Positions 38,743-49,624 of a DNA stretch of 64,000 nucleotides are shown here, piece by piece (positions within the stretch are counted from its first letter, which is position 1; each line of letters begins with the position of its first letter). Under the pieces are notes generated by a model. The model was not told the DNA's origin and ran no database searches. It worked only from the letters and a program-made list of their open reading frames with translations. The DNA comes from Blastobasis lacticolella (taxonomy: Eukaryota; Arthropoda; Insecta; Lepidoptera; Blastobasidae): the NCBI GenBank assembly GCA_905147135.1, contig LR990053.1, positions 15,512,501-15,576,500 on the forward strand. Direction: 5' to 3'. Made by a program: the position numbers and the translations under genes.

Positions 38743-39426
38743 TAGAGTTGAAACGGATAGTTGTTTGGCCAGATACCGGATACCGGATATCCGGCCACCC
38801 CATAAGCCGGATAGCCGGATATCCGGCGACCGGATATCGGGCAGCCGAATATTTGGCAGGACTTAGTCTCTGAACAAGCCTGTGCAAGCTATGAGCGTAG
38901 GTGAGTAATTAGACAATTGCATGTGTTTACGTGATTTCAAGTGTTAGTTAAATACAAATAATTTGAACTCTATTCTGAACAATTCTTCCGACCTTGGGCG
39001 ATACCCTCGATTCGAAATACAGGTAATTAGCCCCAGCATTGAAGACCAGAGTGTAGTGAAATATTCTCTTAAGCTCTTAAGAAGTCACACGAAACCACAT
39101 GTTACCTCTCAATGAGGAGCAATTCGTATTTTAACCGAATTTATAATAATTTTCATAATAGTTTACCTTAGATTTACTTTTAATAGATTAACTTTGCAAA
39201 AACTATTATTTTGCTAACCTATCTACTAAATGAACAACTTTTGTCCTAATCAACAGTGCTTTGATAAAGGAATATTAATAATTTTTGGGATTACCTTTTT
39301 TCTATGAATAAAATCACTTTTATGTCCTTTTCATACATTTTTTGCTATCCGGTATCCGGCCGGATAGTAAATTAACGCCGGATAGCCCGGATACCGGATA
39401 GTAACTGGATATCCGTTACATCTCTA
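38743..39426. mobile_element. hAT element with CGGATATCCGG subterminal repeats
   Basis: Ends TAGAGTTGAAACGGATA and complement of TATCCGTTACATCTCTA; perfect 8-bp duplication ATAAAGAT at 38735-38742 and 39427-39434. The first 140 and last 80 bases hold many CCGGATAC and GGATATCCGG boxes in both orientations, as expected for transposase-binding sites. The middle is AT-rich with no transposase. Confidence 0.85.
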
Positions 39427-40571
39427 ATAAAGATATACAATTCAAGTGGCCAATTTATGTGATGTACTTATCTACACTATTGTCAATAGTATCTTTATCT
39501 ATAATTATAATTTTAATAAAACTTTGACATATCTTGACTTTTGCACTTTTAAATGGACGTCTTCCAGGCTTTTCTTTGTATTAAAAAACCTTAGTAGTAT
39601 CCTTTGAACTTCTTAAATGGTCCATCGCTCCCGGCCAAACTGCCCTAGGGAGTGTTTGCTGCGGGATAAGTAGGAGTAATGTCTGAACCCACATGTTAAG
39701 TAGTCCCGAAGTAGTTTCGATTACATTTAACTTAGTTAGATAGGTATGGTTACGAACTCGAACCACCCACACACCGAACTTCAACATGATAACCTTACGG
39801 TTGTTTCAGGTTAGATAAACTCATGTTTGTTACAGAATAAACAGATTAATCCATAATAATAAACATAGATGGATAGATGGTAGATGAAGCTACAAAGCTT
39901 TAAGTCCACCTTTGTACTATTTTGTGCATAAAGTATTAAATAAATAAATAAATAAATAAACAATCATAGACAAATTCCCACAGCCCCAAACTAAGCAAAG
40001 ATTGTACTATGGGTGGTAAATACTGTTTAAGTAACTACTGCTTAATATTTATATGTTATACGGCAGACAAACAGGCAAGCGGGCCACTTGATGGAAAGTG
40101 GTCACCGCCGCCTATGGACGTCAGCAACACCAGGGGAGTCATCAATGCGTAACCCCATACTTTAAAACATATAGTTACTTATATAAAATACATGACATAC
40201 ATCCATCCAAAAATTGTTATTAATACAGAATATTACAAGTAGCCACTTATGATTTTCCGGTTGAAATAAACATGTTCAGTGAATGGAGAACCGTCAAGTT
40301 GTTCATAAAGATACATAACATTGAAATAACATTACGAAAATTCTTTCTCAGTACGCTACAGTAAGTATTCCCGAATCCCGAGTGAAATAAGTAATTTTTC
40401 ACTCCGGTGTCGGCTATGCTCAGCCTAAATAAAAGGATCTCATGGGAATCGCTAAAGTTCACAATCTTTGGAATTGAAAATATCGAACAGCTGTAATTGG
40501 TTGACTAAAATACGCAAATGTCAATCTTGTTCCATTTTACCATACATACGGGCGTTGTTCCATTTTACCAT

Positions 40572-40688
40572 ACATTAAGGCGGCTTGCACCAAATTCTTA
40601 AACGTTATTAATTAAGCTAATGCTTAAACAAAAATTTCACACAAAAAAACGTTAAACGTGTTTCAAAATTTGGTGCAATCGGAGCTTA
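40572..40688. mobile_element. Short MITE with GCACCAAATT ends
   Basis: GGCTTGCACCAAATTCTTAA at the left, complement of TTTGGTGCAATCGGAGCTTA at the right, 117 bases. A related half is at 8350-8440. Just upstream, GTTCCATTTTACCATACAT occurs twice (40530-40573). Confidence 0.6.
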
Positions 40689-41479
40689 AATAATTTACTA
40701 AATATATTTACAGATTAACTAATACTTAATGAATACGAAAGTCGGTTTGTTTGTTCTAGAATTTGTTTCAATTCTTATCGCTTGGCTCATTAGGCCAGTC
40801 AAATCTTACATCTAAAACGCAAAGCGCGATGTAACGCTGCATTTTTGATATGTTATTTGGACCCCTTAAGAGAGTGTGAAACTACATTTTGCAAGCAAAA
40901 AAAAATTGTGCTTCCTGTGTAATACGTAAAAAACTGCGAAATTTTGGGACTTTTTTCACTTTCAGGTCTAAAAATAAAAAACCATGCATTTTTCGACCAA
41001 CAAAGCTCAATAGCTTTTAAAATTGAATAAATTTGCAAGGATTTAAGCCCAAACACAGCTCTATAAAGCGTATAGCAACCAAGTTATGACTCTTTAAAGA
41101 TAGTCTATTTTTCCCAAAAAACTACAATTTTAGGTTTTGCTCCTGTCCGGAGCAAATTATTGGTAAAATTTCTAGTTCTATTATAAAAAAAATTAAAAGG
41201 GAGTTGTAGTACATTTAGTTTGCTTTTAATGATGTACAGAACGAACTATGTGAGACTAATGGTTCATTCACAATCTTAAAAAAACGAGGAGAACGTAAAA
41301 ATGTATTTTTGAAAAATAAAGTATTTATTAAGGTAGGAATAACAATTATATATATTATGAATACTTATCTGACATAATACAAATTATGAATACTAATCTG
41401 ACATAATAAAAATTACAAATAACAACTAACTTAATAGAACAATCACTAATTTTGTCCAAGGTCCACGGTATTAGTACTA

Positions 41480-42900
41480 TTAGGAATGCTGCTCAGAAGG
41501 CTGGCCGTATTGTCCCCCGTCCGAAGTGGAAGTCAGCCCTATGGGTCTTTAGTAAAATCGACCAAGCGCTTAGCTAGCTCCTGAAATAGGGAGTGTGCGC
41601 ATGGACACTAGAATTCAAGGGTTTCCAAACCAAACGGCGTAAATATGTGGTTTCCACCAACACTTGCGCCGTTTGACACTTTCAGTTGAGACGGCATCGG
41701 GCCGTTACTGGAAGATGGAACTGTGCAAGGGTATCGGTACACGTGGTGTCCCTGACCAAACGTCGTCCCAGCTTCCAGGGCGGGAGTATCATCCCTTCGG
41801 GCCTCTTACCGTCATCACGGGTCAAACCACCTGGCTCAAGCTTAGCGGGTGCTCCAGCGGAGGTGAAGGCCCGGCGGATGATATAGTGCGTAACGCGGTC
41901 GAGAAGTGTCCCAATATTTTTAAAAGACATTGCCTGAAGTTTGAGATAGATTGCCGATTTACACTCGCCAGCAGCCAGCAAACGGGCACGCTCTGCAGAG
42001 TTGGTTGGTGCGCTTAAAATATTGTTTCGCACCAATCTGCAGCGAGGCTCGCCCCATAGCCGCTGGGAACAGGAATTTTTCGGGAGCTCGGCCTCCGGAA
42101 AAGCCTCGTGCCAAAGGTATTTATTTGGCCTCGATAGAATACGCCGTAATAAAAGTCCCTAGTTTAGATAATAACCTCTACACTGGATACACCGAGGACA
42201 GAAAAGCTGACAGGGACACATCTGAAACTTTCCTAACGCCTAGACCTCCATATCCATCTGTTTCCAAGATGAATTATCGAGATTTATGTTAAGGATTAAA
42301 ATATAAGAATATGTTTCACTGTATTGTTGAATTGGATTTTTTTCTTTAATGAAGTCCGAGAGGGATTAATCAAAACTACCTAGAAGGTGAAGTCACGCCT
42401 TGTCGACGACATTGTAATAGCAATAGCGTCAAAAGCTGCAGAAATGGTACCAGCCTTCGGACTGCACACCAATCACCCTCAACTCGCGCATGAGGAGCTG
42501 AAAATCCTGTAAAACCGTCTTCGCATTCCCTCGTAGGATCCCGTGTTCTAAATAGGTCGTACTACCACACGTTAAATTTAGAATTTAGCTTCTCGAGAGT
42601 CGCCTATTGCTGGCAGCTGACTACTGATTGCAAGAGGTAGCCTTTTTATATAAGATTGCTCGGCTTTTTGTAGCATTGCCGCATCAACTTATAAGCGGCC
42701 GGCAGCTTAGATCGTATTTGACCAAGCAACGCGCCTCTATCGACGGAGTTGAATCCATTTTTACGTCACCCTTCAGTACGACTTCAACACTATTACTTTG
42801 GAGGAAAGTTCTCATGGCGTGGACGGCGGCTTCGCAGTCACCTTTAGATCCAAAGTCGAGCTGGATATGCTGGAAGTAATTTGTTGGGCTGGGGGGTGGA
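41480..42900 (-). pseudogene. Decayed non-LTR reverse-transcriptase sequence
   Basis: Reading the minus strand from high to low coordinates gives, in shifting frames, VVLKGDVKMDSTPS (motif A position, normally KVDVKNAFNS), YLEHGILRGNAKTVLQDFQL (motif C position, normally YLDDG), RARLLAAG, then TSAGAPAKLEPGGLTRDDGK, RPEGMILPPWKLGRRLV and a final LFQELAKRLVDFTKD. This order is that of a reverse transcriptase followed by a nuclease-like C-terminal domain found in some LINE-like proteins. The catalytic DD is changed to EH and stops are frequent. Recognition is by pattern only. Confidence 0.5.
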
Positions 42901-43104
42901 AAACCGGCGTCGGTAGGTAGTCCCTACCGTAATAGGACGAAAGAAACCATCATTTTTTTAGTTTTAGGCGCCATAAAGCGTACTTACTAATGACTGTTTT
43001 ACCGAGCCTGCCAGTGGTGTCGAGAATTCGTTTATAGAGGCTTGTTCCTTGAAGGCCCTAATGTCGTCGTCGTATGAATGTAGATACAACACTAAAGCCA
43101 AGTA

Positions 43105-43503
43105 ATGTCAAATAAATACATTATTACGATTTCAATAGAACTCGGTAGAATGTCAGTAACCCATGGTAAAACTAAGCAACTTCAAACTAACATACAAACG
43201 GCCCTGGGTTCAGTTATTGAATCGCTCGCCTCTATTCGAACGATTTACAATGTTGAATATCGACGTGAAAAATTCAATATTTTTAAAATCACATTGGCAA
43301 TACCGAAAGAGGGGGCCGAAGTATGGGCAAAAATAGGGAAAAATATGTCATTTTTCATAAGGAAAATTAAGATTGAAAATCATTCGAAACAAAGCGAGCA
43401 ATTCATTGGCGAGGTTGACAAATATCTTCCACTGGACCCTGAGACTGATAGAACGGTCTCGGAAGCTGATTGGCACCTTGTGATGGTATTTTATTATTAT
43501 TAA
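43105..43503 (+). CDS. Open frame inside the long-TIR element, unrecognised
   Basis: 132 codons, begins MSNKYIITISIELGRMSVTH, later EGAEVWAKIGKNMSFFIRKI and LPLDPETDRTVSEADW. Lysine-rich with regular hydrophobic spacing, so it looks like real protein rather than chance, but no motif is visible. It lies just before the right inverted end. It could be the last exon or the C-terminal piece of the element's own protein. No function assigned. Confidence 0.3.
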   Translation: MSNKYIITISIELGRMSVTHGKTKQLQTNIQTALGSVIESLASIRTIYNVEYRREKFNIFKITLAIPKEGAEVWAKIGKNMSFFIRKIKIENHSKQSEQFIGEVDKYLPLDPETDRTVSEADWHLVMVFYYY

Positions 43504-44659
43504 AACCTAATTTCTAACAAGCATAGCATAAGTACTTTGATACCATTCACACAAATAAGTATTGAGAGAATTCTTCAAAAAACCATTTTCAAGATTGTAA
43601 GTAAACTATTAGTCTCACTAAGTTCGTTTTCTACTTCAATGAAAGTAAATTAAATGTACTACAACTTTCTTTTAGTTACTTTTATCATAGGACTAGCGAT
43701 TTTATCAATAATTTGCTCCGGACGGGAGCAAAACTTAAAATTGTAAATTTTCCGGAAAAATTTACCATCTTTGAAGAGTCATAACTTGGTCACTGTACAT
43801 TTTGTAGAGCTGCGTTTGAGCTTAAATAGTGGCAAATATAATGAACTTTAATAGCCATTACGCTTTATTGGTCGAAAAATGCTAAGCTTTTTATTTTTGG
43901 ACCAGAAAGTAAAAAAAGTCCGAAAATTTCGCAGTTTTTCGCGTATTACGCAGGAAGCACAATTTTTTTTTGCTTGCAAAATGTAGTTTCACACTATCTT
44001 AAGGGGTCCAAATAACATACCAAAAATGCAGCGTTACATCGCGCTTTGCGTTTTAGGGCCATTTTTTTGTAAGATTTGACTGGCCTACATTGCAAAAGAA
44101 GTTAATGCAAAAGAAGTGCCTAAAGAAATAGATGCAATCGCTCTCGCTGCAATTCTGTAGTCAATCACAATACTTACTTTATCTATACTGCATGAATTTG
44201 AATGTCTCTTGGCGATCCTGGTGTAGTAGAATATGTTTTGTAGAGCATGCGAATGCTTTTAACCCAAATCAAAAATGTAGTAGCGTGAAAGGCACTATCC
44301 TATCTATATATATGTTTTAAATGTAGTTAGACAAAAACACAGGCAAAAATCTAGCGCAACCGAAAACAAAAGCCATTCTTGGAAAGCCCGTACAAAAGCT
44401 GTTCATATCCAAAATAAGGTTCGTAGCGAGCAAAAATCTTTGCAACAATAAGGCAGTCTGGACAAGAAACACACCTTTCGACGGGATTGGTTCTCCTCGG
44501 TCTTACTTATTAATGTAGCGAGCGAGGGAAGTAGTGGTGTGGTGTAGACGAGCTAAGCCTTGACTGTTTATTTTATAGACTAGACTAAAGTTTTGCAACG
44601 TACGAGGGTGAGGCACAGGGTGATGTGAAATTAATTATACCAAGCGATACCGGAAGCAT

Positions 44660-44965
44660 GTGTTCGTGATAATAAACAACTTTTACTATAACACTAACTC
44701 TGAATTCGCAAAAAAATATCAGAAACAGCGGATCTTTTTTCGCGATTTCAGAGTTGGTGCCATAGAGGTATTTGAAAAAATAACAGTAGGTCTCGTCTCA
44801 GACGAAATTTTACCAGAAAAATTTTCAGTTGTTTGTAAATCCTTTTGCAGTTTTCTACTGAATAGTACGAACATTCAGCTGTCTAACCTTGAAAACCACA
44901 CAGACCTGGCCAAAAATGCAGATGAGGTGTGTAGGTGCAAAGTCAAAGTCATATTTTTGTGTTAG
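44660..44965 (+). CDS. Open frame, unrecognised
   Basis: 101 codons with protein-like composition: FAKKYQKQRIFFRDFRVGAI, VFEKITVGLVSDEILPEKFS. It lies 570 bases outside the right end of the long-TIR element. No motif seen. It may be a fragment of a transposon protein; the start is uncertain. Confidence 0.25.
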   Translation: MFVIINNFYYNTNSEFAKKYQKQRIFFRDFRVGAIEVFEKITVGLVSDEILPEKFSVVCKSFCSFLLNSTNIQLSNLENHTDLAKNADEVCRCKVKVIFLC

Positions 44966-45758
44966 CTAATTTTTACAAGCAATTCATAAAGAATTTTGCG
45001 ACCATAGTTTATTCTCCTGTGCCGACCCCAAATAAATGGGATAAGGGCAGGCAAATGATGAGTTTATTCGCCTAATAGGTTGTGAAGTGAGATTATATAG
45101 TTTAATTACAGTTTTTATTCTAGGCATAACTCGCCGGCCGAAGTATTTAATCATATTTCACCACCAATGTTCTTCCACTACCGCCACAGGGATTTCGGTC
45201 CTCAGTCTGTCTTTAAAAGGCTTTGTTGAAATCGGCTTCTATATTCTCACTAAGGCTTCCCATAACAACCGAATCCATGAAATAGGACTCGTATGCTTCA
45301 CTAGGAGTCAGTTCCTTTGAAGTAACCGAGTTGCGAACCCTGAGGCACTACTTATAAATTATGAGGCAACGTTCCCACATGTCTGACAGATTATGTTGCC
45401 TGTCGAGATATTTCGTTCGGTTACGGTAATAATATTGTGAGAGCAATGGGCTTGTAAGGAAGAGAGGCTTATCTATGTTATGGAAGGCCCCGTCCTTTCG
45501 GTATTCGTTCAAGTACAAGCGTTATTATCTTTGCGCTACAGAATAGTTGCTATGATTTATCTATTTGTCTAGGTAACTAGGTACTCGTAATGTTTTTTTT
45601 AGTAGATAAATTAAGGCTCGTGATATTTTAACGCCTGTATATTATGCTGATTCTTGTATAGTGTTATATCTACGTTTGCAATAAAGAGTTTTTGCTTCCT
45701 AAATTAAAATAGAGGGAAGCAAATAAGTAAGAATATCACCTGATGGTATGTTGATAAT

Positions 45759-48546
45759 CATCATCATATCAGCCAGAAGACGCCCACTGCTGGGCATAGG
45801 CCTCCCCCAGAGATCTCCACAAAGACCGGTCCTGTGCTTTCCGCATCCAGCTGGTACCTGCGATCCTTACCAGGTCGTCGGTCCACCTTGTAGGAGGCCT
45901 ACCCACGCTGCGTCTACCGGTACGTGGTCGCCACTCGAGAACTTTACTGCCCCATCGGCCATCTGTTCTTCGAGCTATGTGCCCTGCCCACTGCCACTTA
46001 AGTCTGGCAATCCTTAGAGCTATGTCGGTGACCTTGGTTCGCTTGCGGATCTCCTCATTTCTGACTCGATCGCGATTAGAAACTCCGAGCATAGCTCTTT
46101 CCATTGCCCTTTGGGTAACAGTGAGCTTTCTTATAAGGCGCATAGTGAGTGGCCACGTTTCAGCTCCGTAAGTCATCACTGGCAACACACATTGGTCAAA
46201 GACCTTCGTCTTGAGACACTGCGGTAATTGGGACGAAAATATGTGGCGTAGCTTCCCGAACGCTGCCCAACCGATATGGATTCGTCGATTGACCTCTTTC
46301 TCGAAATTGGACCTACCTAGCCGGACTATTTGTCCAAGGTATGTATAGTCGTCAACAACTTCAAGTGGAGTGCCTCCAACTGTCACTGGAGTAGGCACAA
46401 CATGGACATACGACATAATTTTCGTCTTGTCCATGTTTATTTTAAGACCTACTTGTTGAGAGGCACTACAGAGGTCATCGAGCATTTTGCCCAAGTCTTC
46501 CAGGGTTTCAGCCATGACTACGATATCGTCAGCAAATCTGAGGTGCGTGAGGTACTCGCCGTTAATATTGATGCCAAGTCCGTCCCAGTCCAGAAGCCTA
46601 AAGATATCCTCCAGTGCAGCGGTAAACAACTTCGGAGATATGACATCACCTTGTCTAACACCTCGCTGCAGCTGAATAGGTTCTGTGGTCTTGTCCTGGA
46701 GACGAACTGACATAGTGGCGTTTTTGTACAAACACTTCAATGCTTCGATATATCGATAGTCAATTTGGCACCGCTGTAGAGACTGGAGCACCGCCCAAGT
46801 TTCGATCGAATCGAAGGCTTTCTCATAGTCCACAAACGCCAAGCATAATGGCCGGTTATACTCTTCGGTCTTCTGTACAACCTGCCGCAGCGTATGTATG
46901 TGGTCTATGGTACTAAAACCTTTTCGGAATCCGGCCGAATCGGGAGGCTGGAAGTCATCAAACCTGCGTGCGAGACGATTCGTAATGACTCTCGAAAACA
47001 GCTTATAGACATGGGTCAGTAGCGATATTGGTCTGAAGTTCTTCAAGAGAGCCTTATCACCTTTCTTGAAGAACAATATCACTATGCTTCTGTGCCATGC
47101 TTCCGGCGTTTTGCCCTCGAGGATGACGAAATTGAACAGCTTCTGAAGGGTCTTAAGCACAGGTTTGCCACCAGCTTTCAGAAGCTCAGCCGTAATTCCA
47201 TCATCACCCGGCGCCTTGTTGTTCTTAAGCTGTTTGAGAGCCATACTAATCTCGTACAGGCTGATGTCCGGGATATCATCGGTGTAATGTCGGGTCAACT
47301 TGGCTCTGGGGTCTTTTGCCATACTGGTAACAGGTGCCCGTGTTGTCGTGTATAACTGTCCATAGAACCTCTCGACTTCCCTCAAAACCTCGGACTTGGT
47401 CGAAACAACTCTGCCGTCATCCGTTTTCAGTCTCGTCAACTGGCTCTGTCCAATCGACAGATCTCTCGCAAAGACTTTAGAGCCTTTGTTCCGCTCGATC
47501 GCCGCCTCAATATTGGTAGTATTGAAGCGGCGTATGTCGCGAGTCAGAGACTTAGAGATCTGTCGATTAAGTCGCCTAAATTGAGAGACATCATCAGGGG
47601 ATTGCAGAGGCATTCCGCGTCTTTCTTCGATGAGTTTGAGGGTATCGTCAGAGATTTTGTTTGTTCTGTTTGTACGGCAGGCCTTATAAAACTTTGACCC
47701 AACCGTATAGACAGTTTCCACGGACCTGTTATTATAGTCGTCCACGTCGACGCACTCTCCTAGGCACTCGAAGCGATTTTGTAATTCGAGTTGAAAGCTC
47801 TCGGGGTTTTGGATTTGGATGGGTACAGGCCGGAGCGTGGACCTCATCAATCTCGATCTTTCCAGCTGGGGATTAATATTCAATGTGCCTTTTACCAAGC
47901 GGTGATCACTGCCAATTTTAACGCTATTGATCACCGAGACATCATTGAATATATGCCGTTTCGTAGATAGGATGAAGTCAATCAAATTTTTTGTGACACC
48001 ATCGGGACTAACCCACGTCCATCTGCGATGATCCGGCTTCCTGAAAAATGAGTTCATCATAAAGAGTCCCTCCTTCTCCATAAAGCCGGCCAGCATCTGG
48101 CCACGGGCGTTCCGACTTCCAACTCCAAATTGCCCCACTCTCAACTCGTCTCCGCCTCGTTTGCCCAGTTTCGCGTTGAAATCCCCCATGACAACGGTAT
48201 AGTGTGTCTTGGAGGTATGCATGGCTGTAGAAATATCCTCATACATAGCCTCCACTTCATCGTCGGAGTGAGTCGAAGTCGGTGCGTAGACCTGTATGAC
48301 CTTCAATGAATACCGCTTGGTAATTCTGAGTATAAGGTACGCTACCCTAGACGACACACTCTCGATTTTGACGATGTTGTTCACGAGGGATAATCTTGCC
48401 ATAATCGCCACGCTTGGCAGGCGGGTTGGCGATCGCAGTGCAGTAGATGTAAATGTACTTTTTAATTATTCCCTTAGTCGCCTCTTACGACACCCACGGG
48501 AAGAGATGGGGTGGTGCTATTCTTAAGTGGCGGTACCACACACCAC
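45759..48546 (-). mobile_element. RTE insertion with 11-bp target duplication and chimeric 5' end
   Basis: ATGTTGATAAT flanks the unit at 45748-45758 and 48547-48557. The 3' end (low coordinates) is (ATG)n as usual for RTE. The first about 150 bases (48395-48546) are not RTE coding sequence but match the 5' half of the short repeat at 12429-12708 (GTGTCGTAAGAGGCGACTAA and flanks). Because the target duplication encloses both parts, they arrived as one unit. Confidence 0.85.
45769..48411 (-). CDS. RTE-clade retrotransposon endonuclease/reverse transcriptase, 5'-shortened
   Basis: 880 codons with no internal stop. It encodes the polyprotein of an RTE-type non-LTR retrotransposon, which nicks target DNA and copies its own RNA into the nick. 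Visible motifs: endonuclease GDFNAKLG (residues 76-83) and SDH (168-170); reverse transcriptase FRPISLL (459-465), DYEKAFDS (528-535), RQGDVISP (586-593) and the catalytic FADD (626-629); a C-terminal GRPPTRWTDDLVRIAG segment and the end AYAQQWASSG. The N-terminal part of the endonuclease, with its first catalytic residues, is missing: the frame starts as MAIMAR in a foreign 5' segment and joins the element near LSLVNNIVK. It lies in intron 3 in the same direction as the host gene. Open frame and intact RT motifs suggest a young insertion, but loss of the endonuclease start argues against autonomous activity. Confidence 0.9.
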   Translation of the reverse strand: MAIMARLSLVNNIVKIESVSSRVAYLILRITKRYSLKVIQVYAPTSTHSDDEVEAMYEDISTAMHTSKTHYTVVMGDFNAKLGKRGGDELRVGQFGVGSRNARGQMLAGFMEKEGLFMMNSFFRKPDHRRWTWVSPDGVTKNLIDFILSTKRHIFNDVSVINSVKIGSDHRLVKGTLNINPQLERSRLMRSTLRPVPIQIQNPESFQLELQNRFECLGECVDVDDYNNRSVETVYTVGSKFYKACRTNRTNKISDDTLKLIEERRGMPLQSPDDVSQFRRLNRQISKSLTRDIRRFNTTNIEAAIERNKGSKVFARDLSIGQSQLTRLKTDDGRVVSTKSEVLREVERFYGQLYTTTRAPVTSMAKDPRAKLTRHYTDDIPDISLYEISMALKQLKNNKAPGDDGITAELLKAGGKPVLKTLQKLFNFVILEGKTPEAWHRSIVILFFKKGDKALLKNFRPISLLTHVYKLFSRVITNRLARRFDDFQPPDSAGFRKGFSTIDHIHTLRQVVQKTEEYNRPLCLAFVDYEKAFDSIETWAVLQSLQRCQIDYRYIEALKCLYKNATMSVRLQDKTTEPIQLQRGVRQGDVISPKLFTAALEDIFRLLDWDGLGININGEYLTHLRFADDIVVMAETLEDLGKMLDDLCSASQQVGLKINMDKTKIMSYVHVVPTPVTVGGTPLEVVDDYTYLGQIVRLGRSNFEKEVNRRIHIGWAAFGKLRHIFSSQLPQCLKTKVFDQCVLPVMTYGAETWPLTMRLIRKLTVTQRAMERAMLGVSNRDRVRNEEIRKRTKVTDIALRIARLKWQWAGHIARRTDGRWGSKVLEWRPRTGRRSVGRPPTRWTDDLVRIAGTSWMRKAQDRSLWRSLGEAYAQQWASSG

Positions 48547-48563
48547 ATGTTGATAATACTAAG

Positions 48564-48890
48564 GTATAAAATAATCATATTGGCGTTAATGTCCCGGTTA
48601 TGCCCTCGCGCACGGGGGTCCGGGGTCCGCCTTGATCATTATCCACAATTTGGCAGATCTCGTACAGTGGAGCGACTGCGATCTGACTTCCGTGACCCTG
48701 CTACAAGGGGAACCTGACCAGATTACATAGTTACACATTCGCCTGACTGGTTCTCCCCCACAGCAAGAGGATCGATTTGTATGCAACTAATTAACATAAC
48801 TCAGAAAAGAGTCTTTGGTACATAGCCCCAGTGGGATTCGAACCCGGTACCTCTCGCTTACGATTGGGATACCGTAACCACTCGGCCGGT
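48564..48890 (-). mobile_element. tRNA-headed SINE next to the RTE
   Basis: Reverse-oriented copy of the SINE seen at 56794. The B box lies near 48833-48845 (GGGATTCGAACCCGG on the plus strand), the 3' end is near 48580. Target duplication TGTTGATAATACTAAG (48548-48563) and TGTTGATAATACCTAAG (48891-48907), one base different. The left copy overlaps the RTE duplication. Confidence 0.85.
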
Positions 48891-49423
48891 TGTTGATAAT
48901 ACCTAAGTGTTTTTTTATTATAATAATTTAACCATAGCCTTAAGCCAACCCCAGACTACAAACCAGGATTCGTCACTGACTCGCTCGTGAGTAAGCTCGC
49001 TGAGGTCTTCATAGGGAATTATGTTTTTGGCAGTGGAGGGGCAATACCAACTTGTCCCGGGGTTATTGGATATCCAAGGCAGTGGTGACCACTTTCTATC
49101 GGGTAGCCCGCATGCATGTTTGTCTAATTAAATAAAAAAGAACAAGGAAGGACGTTCGTATGTGAATGTAATAGGAAAAATTATCTTTCTTCTTAGATGT
49201 TTGCTATTAGCTGGTCTTTGACTTTGTGCTCGTATTTTATCTCTCATTTTCCTTATTTTAATATTCTTACTGCCAATTATCTCTTTTCCGGGGAACTTAT
49301 GAATACATCTTCATTAATAGTTTTCTAAATGCTTTCAACTTGATCCATCTATGTAGTGGTTTTCATTAGCCGTCTTTGCTTTTCATTATTACACAATAAA
49401 AAATAATGTTTGTCTTTTAGGCC

Positions 49424-49612
49424 CGATTGCACTAAACTTAGGCGACTTTTAAGCTCACGCCTAAGATGTTTTTGTGCATTTTAGGCGTCACAAAATCGGT
49501 GTCATAAAGTTAAGAGAGACTTAGCGAGTTTAGGTTTCACCTAAGGTCGGAGTTGGTGCCAGCTTCAGTCATTCAGGCTTTAAACCTAAGTTTAGTAGAA
49601 TCAGGAACAAGT
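49424..49612. mobile_element. MITE with CACTAAACTTAGG ends
   Basis: GCCCGATTGCACTAAACTTA at the left and complement of CTAAGTTTAGTAGAATCAGG at the right; about 190 bases. Belongs to the same broad end type as 40572. Confidence 0.65.
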
Positions 49613-49624
49613 AGCTTAAAGAAA

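Larger units (their letters stand above)
40794..44091. mobile_element. 3.3-kb element with about 490-bp inverted ends
   Basis: TAGGCCAGTCAAATCTTAC opens the left end and its complement closes the right. Inverted similarity continues to about 41285 and 43595 (for example TTATTTGGACCCCTTAAG, GCAAATTATTGGTAAAAT, GTTGTAGTACATTTA, GTGAGACTAAT). CAT, or TA if the end is shifted, flanks both sides. The interior holds decayed reverse-transcriptase sequence on the minus strand and one 132-codon open frame on the plus strand. I cannot assign a superfamily. Confidence 0.8.

Noticed and set aside
41664..42017. Plus-strand 117-codon frame
   Set aside because: It is the opposite strand of the recognisable decayed RT C-terminal region.
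46330..46710. Plus-strand 126-codon frame
   Set aside because: Shadow of the 880-codon RTE frame on the minus strand.
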